The notes under the pieces are model-generated. The model did no database searches, had not been told where the DNA came from, and saw nothing but the letters and a program-made list of their open reading frames with translations. Below, piece by piece: positions 17,520 through 26,714 of a DNA stretch of 64,000 bases. This DNA comes from Chitinophagaceae bacterium. GTDB lineage: Bacteria; Bacteroidota; Bacteroidia; Chitinophagales; Chitinophagaceae. Every line of letters begins with the position of its first letter. The first letter of the stretch is position 1. Location of the stretch: the NCBI GenBank assembly GCA_947488765.1, contig CANLAE010000008.1:37716-101715 (forward strand). The letters run 5' to 3'. The position numbers and the translations under genes were made by a program.

Positions 17520-17620
17520 ATGGCGTTCCCCGTGGTGCGGGATCGGGCTTTTCGTTGCAAGTCCTCGGTACTGCGTACCTGCGGGCTTTCCACTTCAATC
17601 CCTAACGCAGCCGAGCTGTA
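17520..17620 (-). repeat. Dispersed GCGTTAGGG...AACGCC element, copy 2
   Basis: On the minus strand this reads GCGTTAGGGATTGAAGTGG, then GCAGGTACGCAGTACCGAGG with an internal GGTAC-GCA-GTACC hairpin, then TTGCAACGAAAAGCCCG and ends CGGGGAACGCC. The outer blocks match copy 1 at 15384-15505, while the hairpin core is different. It lies between the class IV aminotransferase and the photolyase gene. Confidence 0.75.
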
Positions 17621-17657
17621 AGTCAACAATTTTTCTGTAGTATTGTTATCCAAACTT

Positions 17658-18971
17658 ATGAAGCCAACAATCAATATCATCTGGTTCCGAAGAGATTTGC
17701 GTTTAAGCGATAATGCAGCTTTGTACCATGCATTACAAAGCAATCATCCCGTTGTTCCAATATTTATTTTCGATAAAAATATTTTAGACAAACTATCCGA
17801 TAAAGCCGATAGAAGAGTTGAATTTATCCATGCTGCACTTTGTAAAATGCAACAACAATTGGTTGCCATCAATAGCACAATGGAAGTGTATTATGGATAT
17901 CCGTTAGAAGTGTACAAACAACTCCTGGAAAAATATACCATTACTAATGTTTTTACCAACCACGATTATGAATTGTATGCTTTAAATCGTGATGCCGAAA
18001 TAAAAAATTTGCTCAATGAAAATGGAATCAATTTTAGTACCTACAAAGACCAAGTTGTTTTTGAGAAAGATGAAGTAACCAAAGATGATGGAAAACCTTA
18101 CACCATCTTTACACCATACAGCCGCAAATGGAAAGCAAGATTGCAGGAAAAAGATATTGCAGCTTATGACACAGAAAAATATTTTGCCAACTTTTACCAA
18201 CAAGCAACAAAAGCAATTCCTTCTTTAGAAAGTATGGGTTTCAAATCTGTTGACAAACATTTTCCAACTAAAGAATTAAATGAAGCCATTATTTCAAAAT
18301 ATACCGAACAAAGAAATTTTCCTGCGGTGCGAGGCACAACACAATTAGGCGTTCATTTTCGTTTTGGCACCATCAGCATCAGAGCTGCAGCACGTAAGGC
18401 AATGGCATTGAATGAAACATATTTGAATGAACTCATTTGGAGAGATTTTTACCATACGATTATTTATCATTTTCCGCATGTACAACAAGGTAAATCTTTT
18501 AAAAAAGAATATGATTTTATTGAATGGCGCAACAACGAAAATGATTTTCAAAAATGGTGCGATGGACAAACCGGTTATCCTATTGTAGATGCTGGTATGC
18601 GTGAATTAAATACCACAGGATTCATGCACAACAGGGTTCGTATGATTGTGGCTTCTTTTCTTACCAAACATTTATTAATCGACTGGCGTTGGGGAGAAGC
18701 TTACTTTGCACAAAAATTATTAGACTTTGATTTTGCTGCCAACAATGGTGGCTGGCAATGGGCTGCAGGAAGTGGTTGCGATGCTGCACCTTATTTCAGG
18801 GTATTCAATCCTACCTTACAAACAGAAAAATTTGATAAGGCATTAAAGTACATTAAACACTGGGTTCCGGAGATTGATGGCTTTAATTATGTAGCCCCAA
18901 TTGTGCAACACGAAGTTGCCCGAAAACGTGTTTTGGAAGTGTATGCAAAAGCGTTGAAAGGAGGGGTGTAA
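17658..18971 (+). CDS. Cryptochrome/DNA photolyase family protein
   Basis: The 437-aa protein (from the ATG at 17658, five codons after another in-frame start) has an N-terminal photolyase alpha/beta domain (IIWFRRDLRLSDN, about residues 5-17) and a C-terminal FAD-binding helical domain. Its signatures are ELIWRDFYH (near 260), IVDAGMRELNTTGFMHNRVRM (near 308), LLIDWRWGE, NNGGWQWAAGSGCDAAPYFRVFNP (near 360). Members use blue light to split pyrimidine dimers or act as photoreceptors. The intact FAD and Trp-rich motifs favour a working class I type CPD photolyase. Confidence 0.93.
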   Translation: MKPTINIIWFRRDLRLSDNAALYHALQSNHPVVPIFIFDKNILDKLSDKADRRVEFIHAALCKMQQQLVAINSTMEVYYGYPLEVYKQLLEKYTITNVFTNHDYELYALNRDAEIKNLLNENGINFSTYKDQVVFEKDEVTKDDGKPYTIFTPYSRKWKARLQEKDIAAYDTEKYFANFYQQATKAIPSLESMGFKSVDKHFPTKELNEAIISKYTEQRNFPAVRGTTQLGVHFRFGTISIRAAARKAMALNETYLNELIWRDFYHTIIYHFPHVQQGKSFKKEYDFIEWRNNENDFQKWCDGQTGYPIVDAGMRELNTTGFMHNRVRMIVASFLTKHLLIDWRWGEAYFAQKLLDFDFAANNGGWQWAAGSGCDAAPYFRVFNPTLQTEKFDKALKYIKHWVPEIDGFNYVAPIVQHEVARKRVLEVYAKALKGGV

Positions 18972-18987
18972 ATTTTTAAGTTTAATG

Positions 18988-19034
18988 CCAATTGTAAATT
19001 GGTTTACAGTATGACATAGTCACATACTATGTCA
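18988..19034. other. Two perfect hairpins downstream of the photolyase gene
   Basis: CCAATT-GTA-AATTGG (18988-19002) is followed by TGACATAGT-CACAT-ACTATGTCA (19012-19034). Neither is followed by a T run, so they are not typical intrinsic terminators. They lie between the convergent photolyase and secreted-protein genes and may protect mRNA ends or belong to a dispersed repeat. Confidence 0.5.
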
Positions 19035-19094
19035 ACCGATCACTAAGCGGAACCGATACTAAAAAGTACGAAAGTGAAAATATTTAAGATCGAT

Positions 19095-19796
19095 TTATAA
19101 ATTAACCCAACTTGGTGCCGAAAGATATGTTTTAAAAGGTAGGTCATAGGGTTGGTAAAAACCCGAACCTGGAAAACCTGCCTGCCCATTTGCATATACA
19201 TCTGAAGCAATTCCAATCCAAGTATAACGGTCGAAAGATCCAATTGGGGTAAGTAGTATAGTATAAGTTTGGCCAGAAGTTAAAGTTGCGTAACCGGGAC
19301 CCAAAAAGGTAAACTTATTCCAATCATAGCCATTTGTTGGAGTTACAATTTGGCTAGTTGCCAATAAAGTTCCAGAAATTCCAGCACCAGCGTATATACG
19401 AACGTACACAGTTGAATTTAATGTGCTGGATGGGTTTTGCATAACCAAATCAACAGATCCCAATACTCCAGAGGCTGTAGCAATGAATGATTGATACACA
19501 CCGGCAGGGGCAGGATTAGTCATATTCCACAATGACTGATTGATATTTAAAGACTCTGTCCCTTTTTTATAAACCTGTAAATTATCTGAAGTTGCGTTAT
19601 AGATAACCAAACCAAATTCAGGCTTACTTATAGAATCTCTTTGAGCACTAGTCATTCGTGGTGGTAAAAACCCCTTTTTGGTACTGCTTACATCTAGTTG
19701 TGCTGATGCAGCTGGTGAGGTGGTGCCAATACCTACTTGTGACATGCTATGTATTGTAAAAGCTAAAAAAATTAATATTGTTAATGCTTTTTTCAT
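19095..19796 (-). CDS. Secreted protein with Bacteroidota 'VGIGTTSPAASAQLDVSS' tail-like N-terminus
   Basis: The 233-aa protein has a signal peptide (cleavage after SMS, about residue 19). The segment VGIGTTSPAASAQLDVSSTKKGFLPPRMT follows directly; it is very common at the start of Bacteroidota cell-surface and fibre-like proteins. The remainder (about 95-233) is a beta-sandwich-like domain (YQSFIATASGVLGSVDLVM; VYVRIYAGAGISGTLLATSQ; LTSGQTYTILLTP) resembling secreted carbohydrate-binding or choice-of-anchor modules. No sorting domain is evident at the C-terminus, which ends WVNL. Function is unknown. Confidence 0.75.
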   Translation of the reverse strand: MKKALTILIFLAFTIHSMSQVGIGTTSPAASAQLDVSSTKKGFLPPRMTSAQRDSISKPEFGLVIYNATSDNLQVYKKGTESLNINQSLWNMTNPAPAGVYQSFIATASGVLGSVDLVMQNPSSTLNSTVYVRIYAGAGISGTLLATSQIVTPTNGYDWNKFTFLGPGYATLTSGQTYTILLTPIGSFDRYTWIGIASDVYANGQAGFPGSGFYQPYDLPFKTYLSAPSWVNL

Positions 19797-20094
19797 GATT
19801 ATTTGTTTAAGACAAACTTAGTGGTTTTTTTAACAAAACTGTAATTTTAATAGATTATAATAAATTAACCACCCTGATATAAATATTGCCAATTCATCCA
19901 TTTTTGCAGGTTAGACGCTAAGAAATATACTATTTTCAAATGCTTTAAAAAAAAGCTCCACAAAGTAAAAAGCCCTGAAGTGTGCGACGCCGAGACAGTC
20001 CAATAGCGAAATACAGATTGGCTCAAAAAAATAATTATGGGAAAAATTGTGTAGCAAAAAATGTCAATTCTTCCTTGCTTCGTGTGAGATAAAA
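19797..20094. other. 298-bp intergenic region with a partial dispersed repeat
   Basis: I see no convincing gene here. It contains AAGTGTGCGACGC (19978-19990), which matches the 3' half of the GAACGTACAAG-type repeat found at 25904 and 39190. The rest is AT-rich and probably carries the promoter of the minus-strand secreted-protein gene. Confidence 0.4.
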
Positions 20095-21309
20095 TTATCT
20101 TCTGCTTGCAATCAATAAATTTAAGTCGGTGTATTTTAAATCAAATTTTTGGCTGATATAAAAATCGGTGAGTGCGCCTTTAAACAAATAAATGCCTTCT
20201 CTTACATTAAAGTTGTGCCATACAATTTCTTCAAAACCACCTTCATCGCTTACCTGCAACATCAATGGCATCAACACATTGCTGATAGCCTGACTTGCGG
20301 TACGTGCAAAGCCACTTGGGATATTGGGTACGCAATAATGGATAACGCCATGTTTTACATAAGTGGGGTTTTCGTGACTTGTAAGTTCGCTTGTTTCAAA
20401 GCAACCGCCTCTGTCTATTGCCACATCTAAAATAATGCTGCCGGGTCTCATAGCGGCTACCATGCTTTCGGTAACAACAACAGGGGCTCTGCCAAATTCA
20501 TTGCTGAGTGCACCAATTGCTACCTCACAAGTTTTTAATTGCTTTGCCAAAATTTTTGGTTCAAGTACACTTGTCCAAAGACGTTGTCCTATGTTATTTT
20601 CTAATTGTTTTAAACGATATACATTGTTGTCGAACAATTTTACGCTTGCTCCTAATGCTAGTGCATTTCTTACCGCTACTTCACCAACAATTCCTGCACC
20701 AACCACTACCACTTTTGTGGGTGGTATGCCGCTGATGCTGCCTAAAAGCACGCCTTTGCCATTGTTGAAGCTGCTTAAATATTGCCCTGCAATCAGCATC
20801 AAAGCACCACCTGCAATTTCGCTCATGCTGCGAACAATTGGGTACGTGCCGCTATCGTCTTTTAAGTTTTCAAAACTCAATGCAGTAATTTTTTTCTCCA
20901 TCATTTTTTCAATGATGTTGCTTTTTAAAGCTGAGTAATGTATGGGAGAAACAATGGTTTGATTGAGTTGTAAAAATGGCAAATCTTCTGCAACAATTGG
21001 TGCACTTTTAATTAAGGTAGGTGCTTTAAAAATCTCTTCTCTGCTGTACACAATATTTGCACCTGCTTCGCTGTATTCTTGATCGGTAAAATGACTGCCA
21101 TTTCCTGCATTGTGTTCTACGGTTACTTTGTGTCCGTTGTTTACCAAAACGCCCACTGCATCAGGTGTTAGCGAAATTCTGTTTTCCTGAAATGCAATTT
21201 CTTTGGGTATACCAATTTCTAACCGAGCACCTTGTACTTTTATATCTAAAGTTTCTTCTAATGTTTCATAATTAAAAGAAGTTGAAATAATAGGTTTGGT
21301 AGTTGCCAT
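20095..21309 (-). CDS. ald: Alanine dehydrogenase family protein
   Basis: The 404-aa NAD-dependent enzyme is of the alanine dehydrogenase/pyridine nucleotide transhydrogenase family, catalysing L-alanine oxidative deamination to pyruvate and ammonia. It has the N-terminal GIPKEIAFQENRISLTPDAV motif (near 33-52), HNAGNGSHFTDQEY, the Rossmann VVVGAGIVGEVAVRNAL (near 203), and VIHYCVPNIPSGFARTASQAISN (near 325) of the active-site region. A 30-residue N-terminal extension before GIPKE is visible. The family also contains transhydrogenase alpha subunits, but no PntB partner is present. It is followed upstream by tsaE on the same strand. Confidence 0.88.
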   Translation of the reverse strand: MATTKPIISTSFNYETLEETLDIKVQGARLEIGIPKEIAFQENRISLTPDAVGVLVNNGHKVTVEHNAGNGSHFTDQEYSEAGANIVYSREEIFKAPTLIKSAPIVAEDLPFLQLNQTIVSPIHYSALKSNIIEKMMEKKITALSFENLKDDSGTYPIVRSMSEIAGGALMLIAGQYLSSFNNGKGVLLGSISGIPPTKVVVVGAGIVGEVAVRNALALGASVKLFDNNVYRLKQLENNIGQRLWTSVLEPKILAKQLKTCEVAIGALSNEFGRAPVVVTESMVAAMRPGSIILDVAIDRGGCFETSELTSHENPTYVKHGVIHYCVPNIPSGFARTASQAISNVLMPLMLQVSDEGGFEEIVWHNFNVREGIYLFKGALTDFYISQKFDLKYTDLNLLIASRR

Positions 21310-21432
21310 AATTTATTTTATCAGTTAGAATTTTGTAGTGGTCCCAATTTAGTTTTTATATACTGCTAAATGATTGTAATGATTAGTTTTACTTAATAGC
21401 GATACTTCGTAAAGATACTTTTTTTTAATTTT

Positions 21433-21867
21433 CTATAAACTAACATCTATTGTGTCTTTTGTAAAAATTCTCCTTGTATGTTCATCAAGTGCTTCTATAT
21501 ATACTTTGAAAGTATTTTTTGGTAATAACCCTTCTGCTTTTTCGGGCCACTCAACCAGACAAATATTTCCGGAGTTCAAGGCGTCTTCTACACCAGCATT
21601 AATTGCTTCATCTTCATTCTTAAGGCGATACCAATCCATGTGTAAAATTGTTCCTGCAATTGTACTTTCATATTCGTTGATGATGGCAAATGTGGGGCTG
21701 CTGATATTATCTTGTACATGCAATGTTTTTTCGCAAAGTGTATGTATGAATGTTGTTTTTCCTACGCCCATCGGTGCAAAAAAAGCCCATACTTTTTGTT
21801 GTTTATTTTTTTTCCAAACAAGATTGGCAACTTGTTCTAATTCTTCTAATTTGAAAATAAATTCCAT
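21433..21867 (-). CDS. tsaE: tRNA threonylcarbamoyladenosine biosynthesis ATPase TsaE
   Basis: TsaE is the ATPase that, with TsaB and TsaD, makes the t6A modification of ANN-decoding tRNAs. From the ATG at 21867 (MEFIFKLEELEQ) the product is 144 aa, the usual length. The frame is open 35 codons further upstream without conserved sequence. The P-loop is APMGVGKTTF (family consensus GxLGxGKT), and NISSPTFAIINEYES and LHMDWYRLKNEDEA are the other family motifs; VEWPEKAEGLLP is the conserved C-terminal segment. Confidence 0.92.
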   Translation of the reverse strand: MEFIFKLEELEQVANLVWKKNKQQKVWAFFAPMGVGKTTFIHTLCEKTLHVQDNISSPTFAIINEYESTIAGTILHMDWYRLKNEDEAINAGVEDALNSGNICLVEWPEKAEGLLPKNTFKVYIEALDEHTRRIFTKDTIDVSL

Positions 21868-22069
21868 ATAATGCATGTATAAATTAGGTACGAAGTTAAG
21901 TTGCAAGAATCTTATCGTATTTGAAATATGTTTACAATCTGGTATTAACTGAATTGAACTGATTTTTATCAATAGCCTAGATGATATTAATTACTTTAAC
22001 AAAAACTTTGCTGTATAACTCGCTTACTTTTACAATACATTAATAACTTTATTGCAAATCATTAACATT

Positions 22070-22765
22070 ATGGAAGAAAGAAAATACAGAGTTCTACTTT
22101 GCGAAGATGATACAAACCTTGGCATGGTATTGAAAAATTATTTAGAGCTAAACGATTATGAAGTTGTATTGGAACGTGATGGAAGGCTCGGATTGGCTGC
22201 CTTTCAGCGTGAAAAGTTTGACATCTGTTTGTTGGATGTAATGATGCCAAATATGGATGGATTTAAATTGGGCGAAGAAATAAGGGATCTTGATCCAGAT
22301 ATGCCTTTATTTTTCTTGAGTGCAAAAACCATGAAAGAAGATATTATACAAGGCTACAAACTTGGCGCTGATGATTATATTACAAAACCTTTTGACAGTG
22401 AAGTGTTGTTGCTTAAAATTAGAGCAATTTTAAAACGCAATGAAGAGGAGAATAGAATCAGCGAAAATATTCAATTTGATTTGGGTTCGTATCATTTTAA
22501 TCCGAGATTACGTGAACTGATACATGCCGGTAAAACAGAAACATTGTCTCCTAAAGAAAATGATTTGCTGAAAATGTTGGCAGAAAATAAAAATGATTTG
22601 TTGCCAAGAGAAAAAGCCTTGAAAAAGATTTGGGGTAGCGATACTTATTTTAATGGTAGAAGCATGGATGTATATATTGCTAAACTAAGGAAATATTTGA
22701 AAGAAGATGACACTATTGAAATTGTAAATATTCATGGTAATGGATTTAGATTGGTGGCACCTTAA
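22070..22765 (+). CDS. OmpR/PhoB-family response regulator (orphan in this window)
   Basis: The 231-aa two-domain regulator has a receiver domain at residues 1-120 with the acidic CEDD pocket (near residue 11), the phospho-acceptor Asp56 (LLDVMMPNMDG), the conserved SAKT and the KPFD lysine. It also has a winged-helix DNA-binding domain (about 135-231: LSPKENDLLKMLAENKNDLLPREKAL; SMDVYIAKLRKYLKEDDTIEIVNIHGNGFRL). I start it at the ATG at 22070. No histidine kinase gene is adjacent, so the partner is elsewhere. It is followed by an intrinsic terminator. Confidence 0.93.
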   Translation: MEERKYRVLLCEDDTNLGMVLKNYLELNDYEVVLERDGRLGLAAFQREKFDICLLDVMMPNMDGFKLGEEIRDLDPDMPLFFLSAKTMKEDIIQGYKLGADDYITKPFDSEVLLLKIRAILKRNEEENRISENIQFDLGSYHFNPRLRELIHAGKTETLSPKENDLLKMLAENKNDLLPREKALKKIWGSDTYFNGRSMDVYIAKLRKYLKEDDTIEIVNIHGNGFRLVAP

Positions 22766-22782
22766 AATATAATTTGTTGTAT

Positions 22783-22815
22783 AAAAAAAGCACCGGATTT
22801 TTTCGGTGCTTTTTT
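22783..22815 (+). terminator. Intrinsic terminator, probably bidirectional
   Basis: A perfect 12-bp stem (AAAAAAGCACCG / CGGTGCTTTTTT) closes a short T-rich loop, located 18 bp after the response-regulator stop. Because the stem ends in A/T runs on both sides it can also terminate the convergent minus-strand cytochrome gene. Confidence 0.9.
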
Positions 22816-22821
22816 GTTGAA

Positions 22822-23226
22822 CTACATCAAACCTTTTCGCTTGGCTTCACTATCTACATAGTTTAAAATCAATTCTATTTCTGCATTGGTAATTTTTGGA
22901 AATGGCGTCATTACGGTTTTGTTCCATTTGATAAATAATTTTTTTGCATATGCATCTTTTTTGATCACTTCATTTGAATTGCGAATGTATTGGTATAATA
23001 AATTTTTATTCGTCCATCTGCTTCTTACAGCATAAATACTTGGTCCTATTAAATCTCTTGTTGCATGATGACAAGATGCACATTGCAATAAAAATAATTG
23101 TTTGCCATCGGGCTGTAATGTTTTGCTGTCAATTGTTTCAGCTGATATAGTTTTGTTGTTTTCGGTAATTGGATTTGCCGAAAAAAACCCGCCAATTATT
23201 ATTGCGAAAATCGTTTTTATGATCAC
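22822..23226 (-). CDS. Small periplasmic c-type cytochrome
   Basis: The 134-aa protein has an N-terminal hydrophobic signal (MIIKTIFAIIIGGFFSANPI) and a single haem-binding motif CASCH (about residue 49). The downstream VMTPFPKITNAEIELILNYV segment supplies the likely axial Met and the conserved C-terminal helix of class I cytochromes c. It lies 4 bp after the stop codon of the BNR-repeat gene on the same strand and is probably co-transcribed with it. An electron-transfer role in the periplasm is inferred. Confidence 0.88.
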   Translation of the reverse strand: MIIKTIFAIIIGGFFSANPITENNKTISAETIDSKTLQPDGKQLFLLQCASCHHATRDLIGPSIYAVRSRWTNKNLLYQYIRNSNEVIKKDAYAKKLFIKWNKTVMTPFPKITNAEIELILNYVDSEAKRKGLM

Positions 23227-23230
23227 GTTG

Positions 23231-25867
23231 TTATTTTTTTATTTCGGATTGATTCGTTTCTTGTTTTGTTTCTGTATAATTTGGATTGGTCAATAGCTTT
23301 TGTACATCAGCTAATTTGGCAATGTAAATACTTCTGCCATGTGTGCCCAAAATAATTTCATTGTCTCTTGCATGTATTGCAATATCATGTATCGGAATAC
23401 TTTTCGGTAAATTGGTTGTCCATTGCATTGAAGTATTACCCGCATCAATACTTACATACAAACCACCATCTGTTCCAATATAAATAATGCTGTCTTGCTT
23501 ATTGTCTTCTCTAATAACATTCACCGGTTCTTTAGGTAAATCTGTACAAATTTGTTTCCAACTGCTGCCATAATTTTCACTTACAAATACATATGCATTG
23601 AAGTGGTCATTGCGATAACCATTTAATGTAGCATAAACCCTGCCTTCTTTGTATGCACTTGCTACTACACGACTCACATAAAGTCCTTTGTGTGATTTGC
23701 CTAAATTGCTGCTGATGTTTGTCCAGCTGTAACCCCCGTCCTTACTGAATTGTATATTGCCATCGTCACTGCCTGCATACAACAATCCAAATTTTAACGG
23801 GCTTTCACTAATAGTAGTTAAAGAACCAAATGGCACATCGCCTTGTGTTGGATTAGTAGTTAAATCTGTACTTAAAGTTTCAATGTTATCTCCTTTTTTT
23901 AAACTGCGGTGAAATTTATTACTTCCATAATACAATATATCCTGATTGTGTCGGCTGAGTAAAATTGGTGTTTGCCAGTTGAAGCGAAAACCAACTTCAC
24001 CTAAATCATTTTTTGGCTGAATATTGATTGGTGCATCTTCATCCTCTTCTTCCTCTTTTGCAGCTACACTTTGCTGGGCTTCATTTGCTTCTGATGTTTC
24101 ATTTTCAGCCTCACCAACTTTTACAGACTGATTGGTTTTGCTTCTTCTGTAATTGCCAAATTGATAGCCGGAATAAACAGTTGAATTGTCTCTCCAATCT
24201 ACTTGCACTTGCATGCCATCGCCGCCATTGATTGCTGTGTAAGGGTTGTGGCCACTATCATACCAATCATAATTTTCTTTTGTATTGCTTTTTGCAAACC
24301 AAGTTCCATTGTCTTGCAAACCACCATAAACATTGTAAGGTTTTGCCATGTCTACAGTTATTGCATAAAATTGTCCTACTGCAGGGGTGTTGGCTTTGAA
24401 CCAATGTTTGCCATCATCATAAGTAATATTGCAACCACCATCATTGCCAATAATCATGTGGTTGTCTCTATTTGGATTGATCCATGCAATATGATGATCG
24501 GCGTGTACATTTTCTTTATCCATTTTTTTGAATGTCTTGCCGCCATCGGTGCTTAATTCAATATCAAATCCTGTAATGACAACTTTATTTTCATTAGCTG
24601 GGCTAACAAATATTTTTCCAAAATAGTAGCCATAAGTGTTGTAAAGTTTGAGTGCTTTTTCGTTTACTTTTTTCCAAGTAATGCCAGCATCTTCGCTTTT
24701 ATAAACTTCACAACCAATAATTGGCGTTTCAAATAAAGCAGTATTTGCATCGTACAAATAATCCCAAATGCATGATGGAAGCAGCTTGTCGGTTGCTACC
24801 ATTTCTTTTACACTGATTGCAGTATATTTTTTTGGTATTCCGTTTCGTTTAAAAAAAGAATCAATTTTTTTATTGTCCAATGCAGCAAAACTTTCTTTAT
24901 CCAAGTTTTTAAAATTCTTTAAAACATATTTTGTGCTATCTGTTTTTTTAGTTGCCGTATCAGGTTGGTGTGCCTGATTATCTACTACAGCATAAATAAT
25001 ATTTGGTTTTTGAGGAACTACTGCAATGCCAATTCTACCAACGCTATCGCCGGTTACAAATCCTGAATTAGGAGTAGTTATCAATTGCCAGGAATCACCA
25101 CCATTGCTGCTTTTATAGATGCCACTTGTTTTTCCTGCTTCTTCAAAATTATTTGCACGTCTTGTTCTGTACCAACTTGCTGCATACAATTCGTTTGGGT
25201 TGGTTGGATTGATATCTACATCAATTGCACCGGTATTTTCATCAATGAATAAAGATTGTTTCCAGGTGTTGCCGCCATCGGATGTTTTATAAATGCCACG
25301 TTCTTTGTTAGCGCTGTATAAGTGCCCCAAAGCCGCTACCCAAACGGTATTACTATCTGTTGGGTGTAATTGTATTTTACCAATATGATGACTTTCGGGT
25401 AAACCAACATAGCTCCAACTTTTGCCGTTGTTGCTGCTTTTGTAAATACCAATTCCTGCATAAGAACTTCGGCTGCTGTTGGCTTCGCCGGTGCCAACCC
25501 AAATTATTTTTGCATTCCAGTTTATAGCAATATCACCGATGCCAATAATATCTTCTGAATCGAAAATTGGAGTAAAACTTTGCCCATTATTGGTTGTGTG
25601 CCATAAGCCTCCTGTAGCATAGGCTACATAAAATTCGGTAGGGTCTTTTGGATTTACTTCAAGATCAACTACTCTGCCACTCATTATACTTGGACCAATA
25701 TTTCTGAATGGAATTTTGTTTACCAAACTACGCTCTTGCAATAACTTTCTTTGTTCTGCATTTTTTAATCGATCACTTGCAGGTGTAGATTTTATTTGTG
25801 CAAATGAATTGATTGCACATAATAAAAACAAAAGAATTGTTTGAAATATTTTAGTTGGCTGAAACAT
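23231..25867 (-). CDS. Large secreted WD40/YVTN/BNR (sortilin-like) beta-propeller protein
   Basis: The 878-aa protein begins at ATG 25867 with a signal peptide (FQTILLFLLCAINSFAQ). The longer frame to 25978 would include a dispersed non-coding repeat and is rejected. The mature protein consists of BNR/VPS10-type propeller blades with recurring SxDGGxTW motifs (HTTNNGQSFTP, IYKSSNNGKSW, IYKTSDGGNTW, IYKSSNGGDSW, YKSEDAGITW, FSKDGGYSW). Such proteins are common in Bacteroidota and are often annotated as glycosyl-hydrolase-like, though no catalytic residues can be named. An acidic/Ala/Glu-rich low-complexity linker (ANEAQQSVAAKEEEEDEDAP) lies about two thirds along. A cytochrome gene follows. 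Confidence 0.88.
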   Translation of the reverse strand: MFQPTKIFQTILLFLLCAINSFAQIKSTPASDRLKNAEQRKLLQERSLVNKIPFRNIGPSIMSGRVVDLEVNPKDPTEFYVAYATGGLWHTTNNGQSFTPIFDSEDIIGIGDIAINWNAKIIWVGTGEANSSRSSYAGIGIYKSSNNGKSWSYVGLPESHHIGKIQLHPTDSNTVWVAALGHLYSANKERGIYKTSDGGNTWKQSLFIDENTGAIDVDINPTNPNELYAASWYRTRRANNFEEAGKTSGIYKSSNGGDSWQLITTPNSGFVTGDSVGRIGIAVVPQKPNIIYAVVDNQAHQPDTATKKTDSTKYVLKNFKNLDKESFAALDNKKIDSFFKRNGIPKKYTAISVKEMVATDKLLPSCIWDYLYDANTALFETPIIGCEVYKSEDAGITWKKVNEKALKLYNTYGYYFGKIFVSPANENKVVITGFDIELSTDGGKTFKKMDKENVHADHHIAWINPNRDNHMIIGNDGGCNITYDDGKHWFKANTPAVGQFYAITVDMAKPYNVYGGLQDNGTWFAKSNTKENYDWYDSGHNPYTAINGGDGMQVQVDWRDNSTVYSGYQFGNYRRSKTNQSVKVGEAENETSEANEAQQSVAAKEEEEDEDAPINIQPKNDLGEVGFRFNWQTPILLSRHNQDILYYGSNKFHRSLKKGDNIETLSTDLTTNPTQGDVPFGSLTTISESPLKFGLLYAGSDDGNIQFSKDGGYSWTNISSNLGKSHKGLYVSRVVASAYKEGRVYATLNGYRNDHFNAYVFVSENYGSSWKQICTDLPKEPVNVIREDNKQDSIIYIGTDGGLYVSIDAGNTSMQWTTNLPKSIPIHDIAIHARDNEIILGTHGRSIYIAKLADVQKLLTNPNYTETKQETNQSEIKK

Positions 25868-25903
25868 AGAATGGATTGTGCTTTTATTGTTGAATTGAGG
25901 TAT

Positions 25904-25927
25904 GAACGTACAAGAGTGCGACGCAAC
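25904..25927 (+). repeat. Dispersed GAACGTACAAG...GACGCAAC repeat, copy in 5' leader of BNR gene
   Basis: This 24-bp motif differs at one base from 39190-39213 and shares its 3' half with 19978-19990. It lies 36 bp upstream of the chosen BNR-protein start on the opposite strand, which supports the downstream start codon. All three copies are intergenic. Confidence 0.7.
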
Positions 25928-26011
25928 AGGTGCTGCATAAAGATTTACAGTTGAGGAAATATTTATTGTTTTCTTCACAAAGTTTATTTTTACATTTGGC
26001 TTCTAAAATAC

Positions 26012-26683
26012 ATGAAAATGCGTTTCCTTTTGATGTTGGTATTTGGTATTTCTTTTGGGCAAGTATTTGCACAGTGTAAAACCTTTATACTAATGAGTAA
26101 TGGCGACACTTTAAATTGTATAGATGTAAATGATAAAAAGCGTGGCAAATGGAAACTGCATGTGAATCCTTTGCGTGGTAATCCGGGTTATGATGAAGAA
26201 GGTGAATTTAGAGATAACAAAAAAGAAGGGGTTTGGCGCAAGTATAGTTCTATGGGTGATTTGCTGGCAATACAAAATTACAAGTGGGGAAATTTAGATG
26301 GCACTTCTCAATATTTTACAATTGCCGGCTTGGATCGGGAAGAAAACTGGCATGCCATGAATCCGGAAAAGGCTTTTGATACTTTACAAGTAGAAGATAT
26401 TAATGACGAGAATAAATATGTTCAGGTAATTGTACCAAATGATGGAAAAAGTATGAAACATGGTAAATGGACTTGGTATAGAACCGGAAGTGAAAATATA
26501 ATTAAGACTGAGGTTTATTTTTTAAATAAATTGAAAGAGCCTAAAGACGATAAGAAAGATATTCCTGCAACAATACCTGCAGAGCCTGTAAAGAAAGTAC
26601 CACCTAAAGAAGTAGCGGATTTTGACAAAAAAAATTCCGGTAAAAAATCAGTGAAAACCCGTGATGGTAGAGTGGGTGGTTGA
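26012..26683 (+). CDS. Secreted MORN/YwqK-repeat-like protein
   Basis: The 223-aa protein has a signal peptide (MKMRFLLMLVFGISFGQVFAQ). Its body consists of short beta-hairpin repeats of the MORN/YwqK type (KRGKWKLHVNP, DNKKEGVWRKYSSMGDLLAIQNYKWGNLDGTSQYF, KHGKWTWYRTGSEN). A Lys/Pro-rich, probably disordered tail (KEPKDDKKDIPATIPAEPVKKVPPK) ends in a basic segment. Such repeats form solvent-exposed antiparallel sheets; the function is unknown. It is divergent from the BNR-protein gene. Confidence 0.75.
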   Translation: MKMRFLLMLVFGISFGQVFAQCKTFILMSNGDTLNCIDVNDKKRGKWKLHVNPLRGNPGYDEEGEFRDNKKEGVWRKYSSMGDLLAIQNYKWGNLDGTSQYFTIAGLDREENWHAMNPEKAFDTLQVEDINDENKYVQVIVPNDGKSMKHGKWTWYRTGSENIIKTEVYFLNKLKEPKDDKKDIPATIPAEPVKKVPPKEVADFDKKNSGKKSVKTRDGRVGG

Positions 26684-26714
26684 TGATTTTATCTTATAAA
26701 AAGAAGTAAATCAG

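Noticed and set aside
25868-25978. Longer N-terminus of the BNR-repeat protein
   Set aside because: It would translate a dispersed non-coding repeat and bury the signal peptide, which begins at the ATG at 25867.
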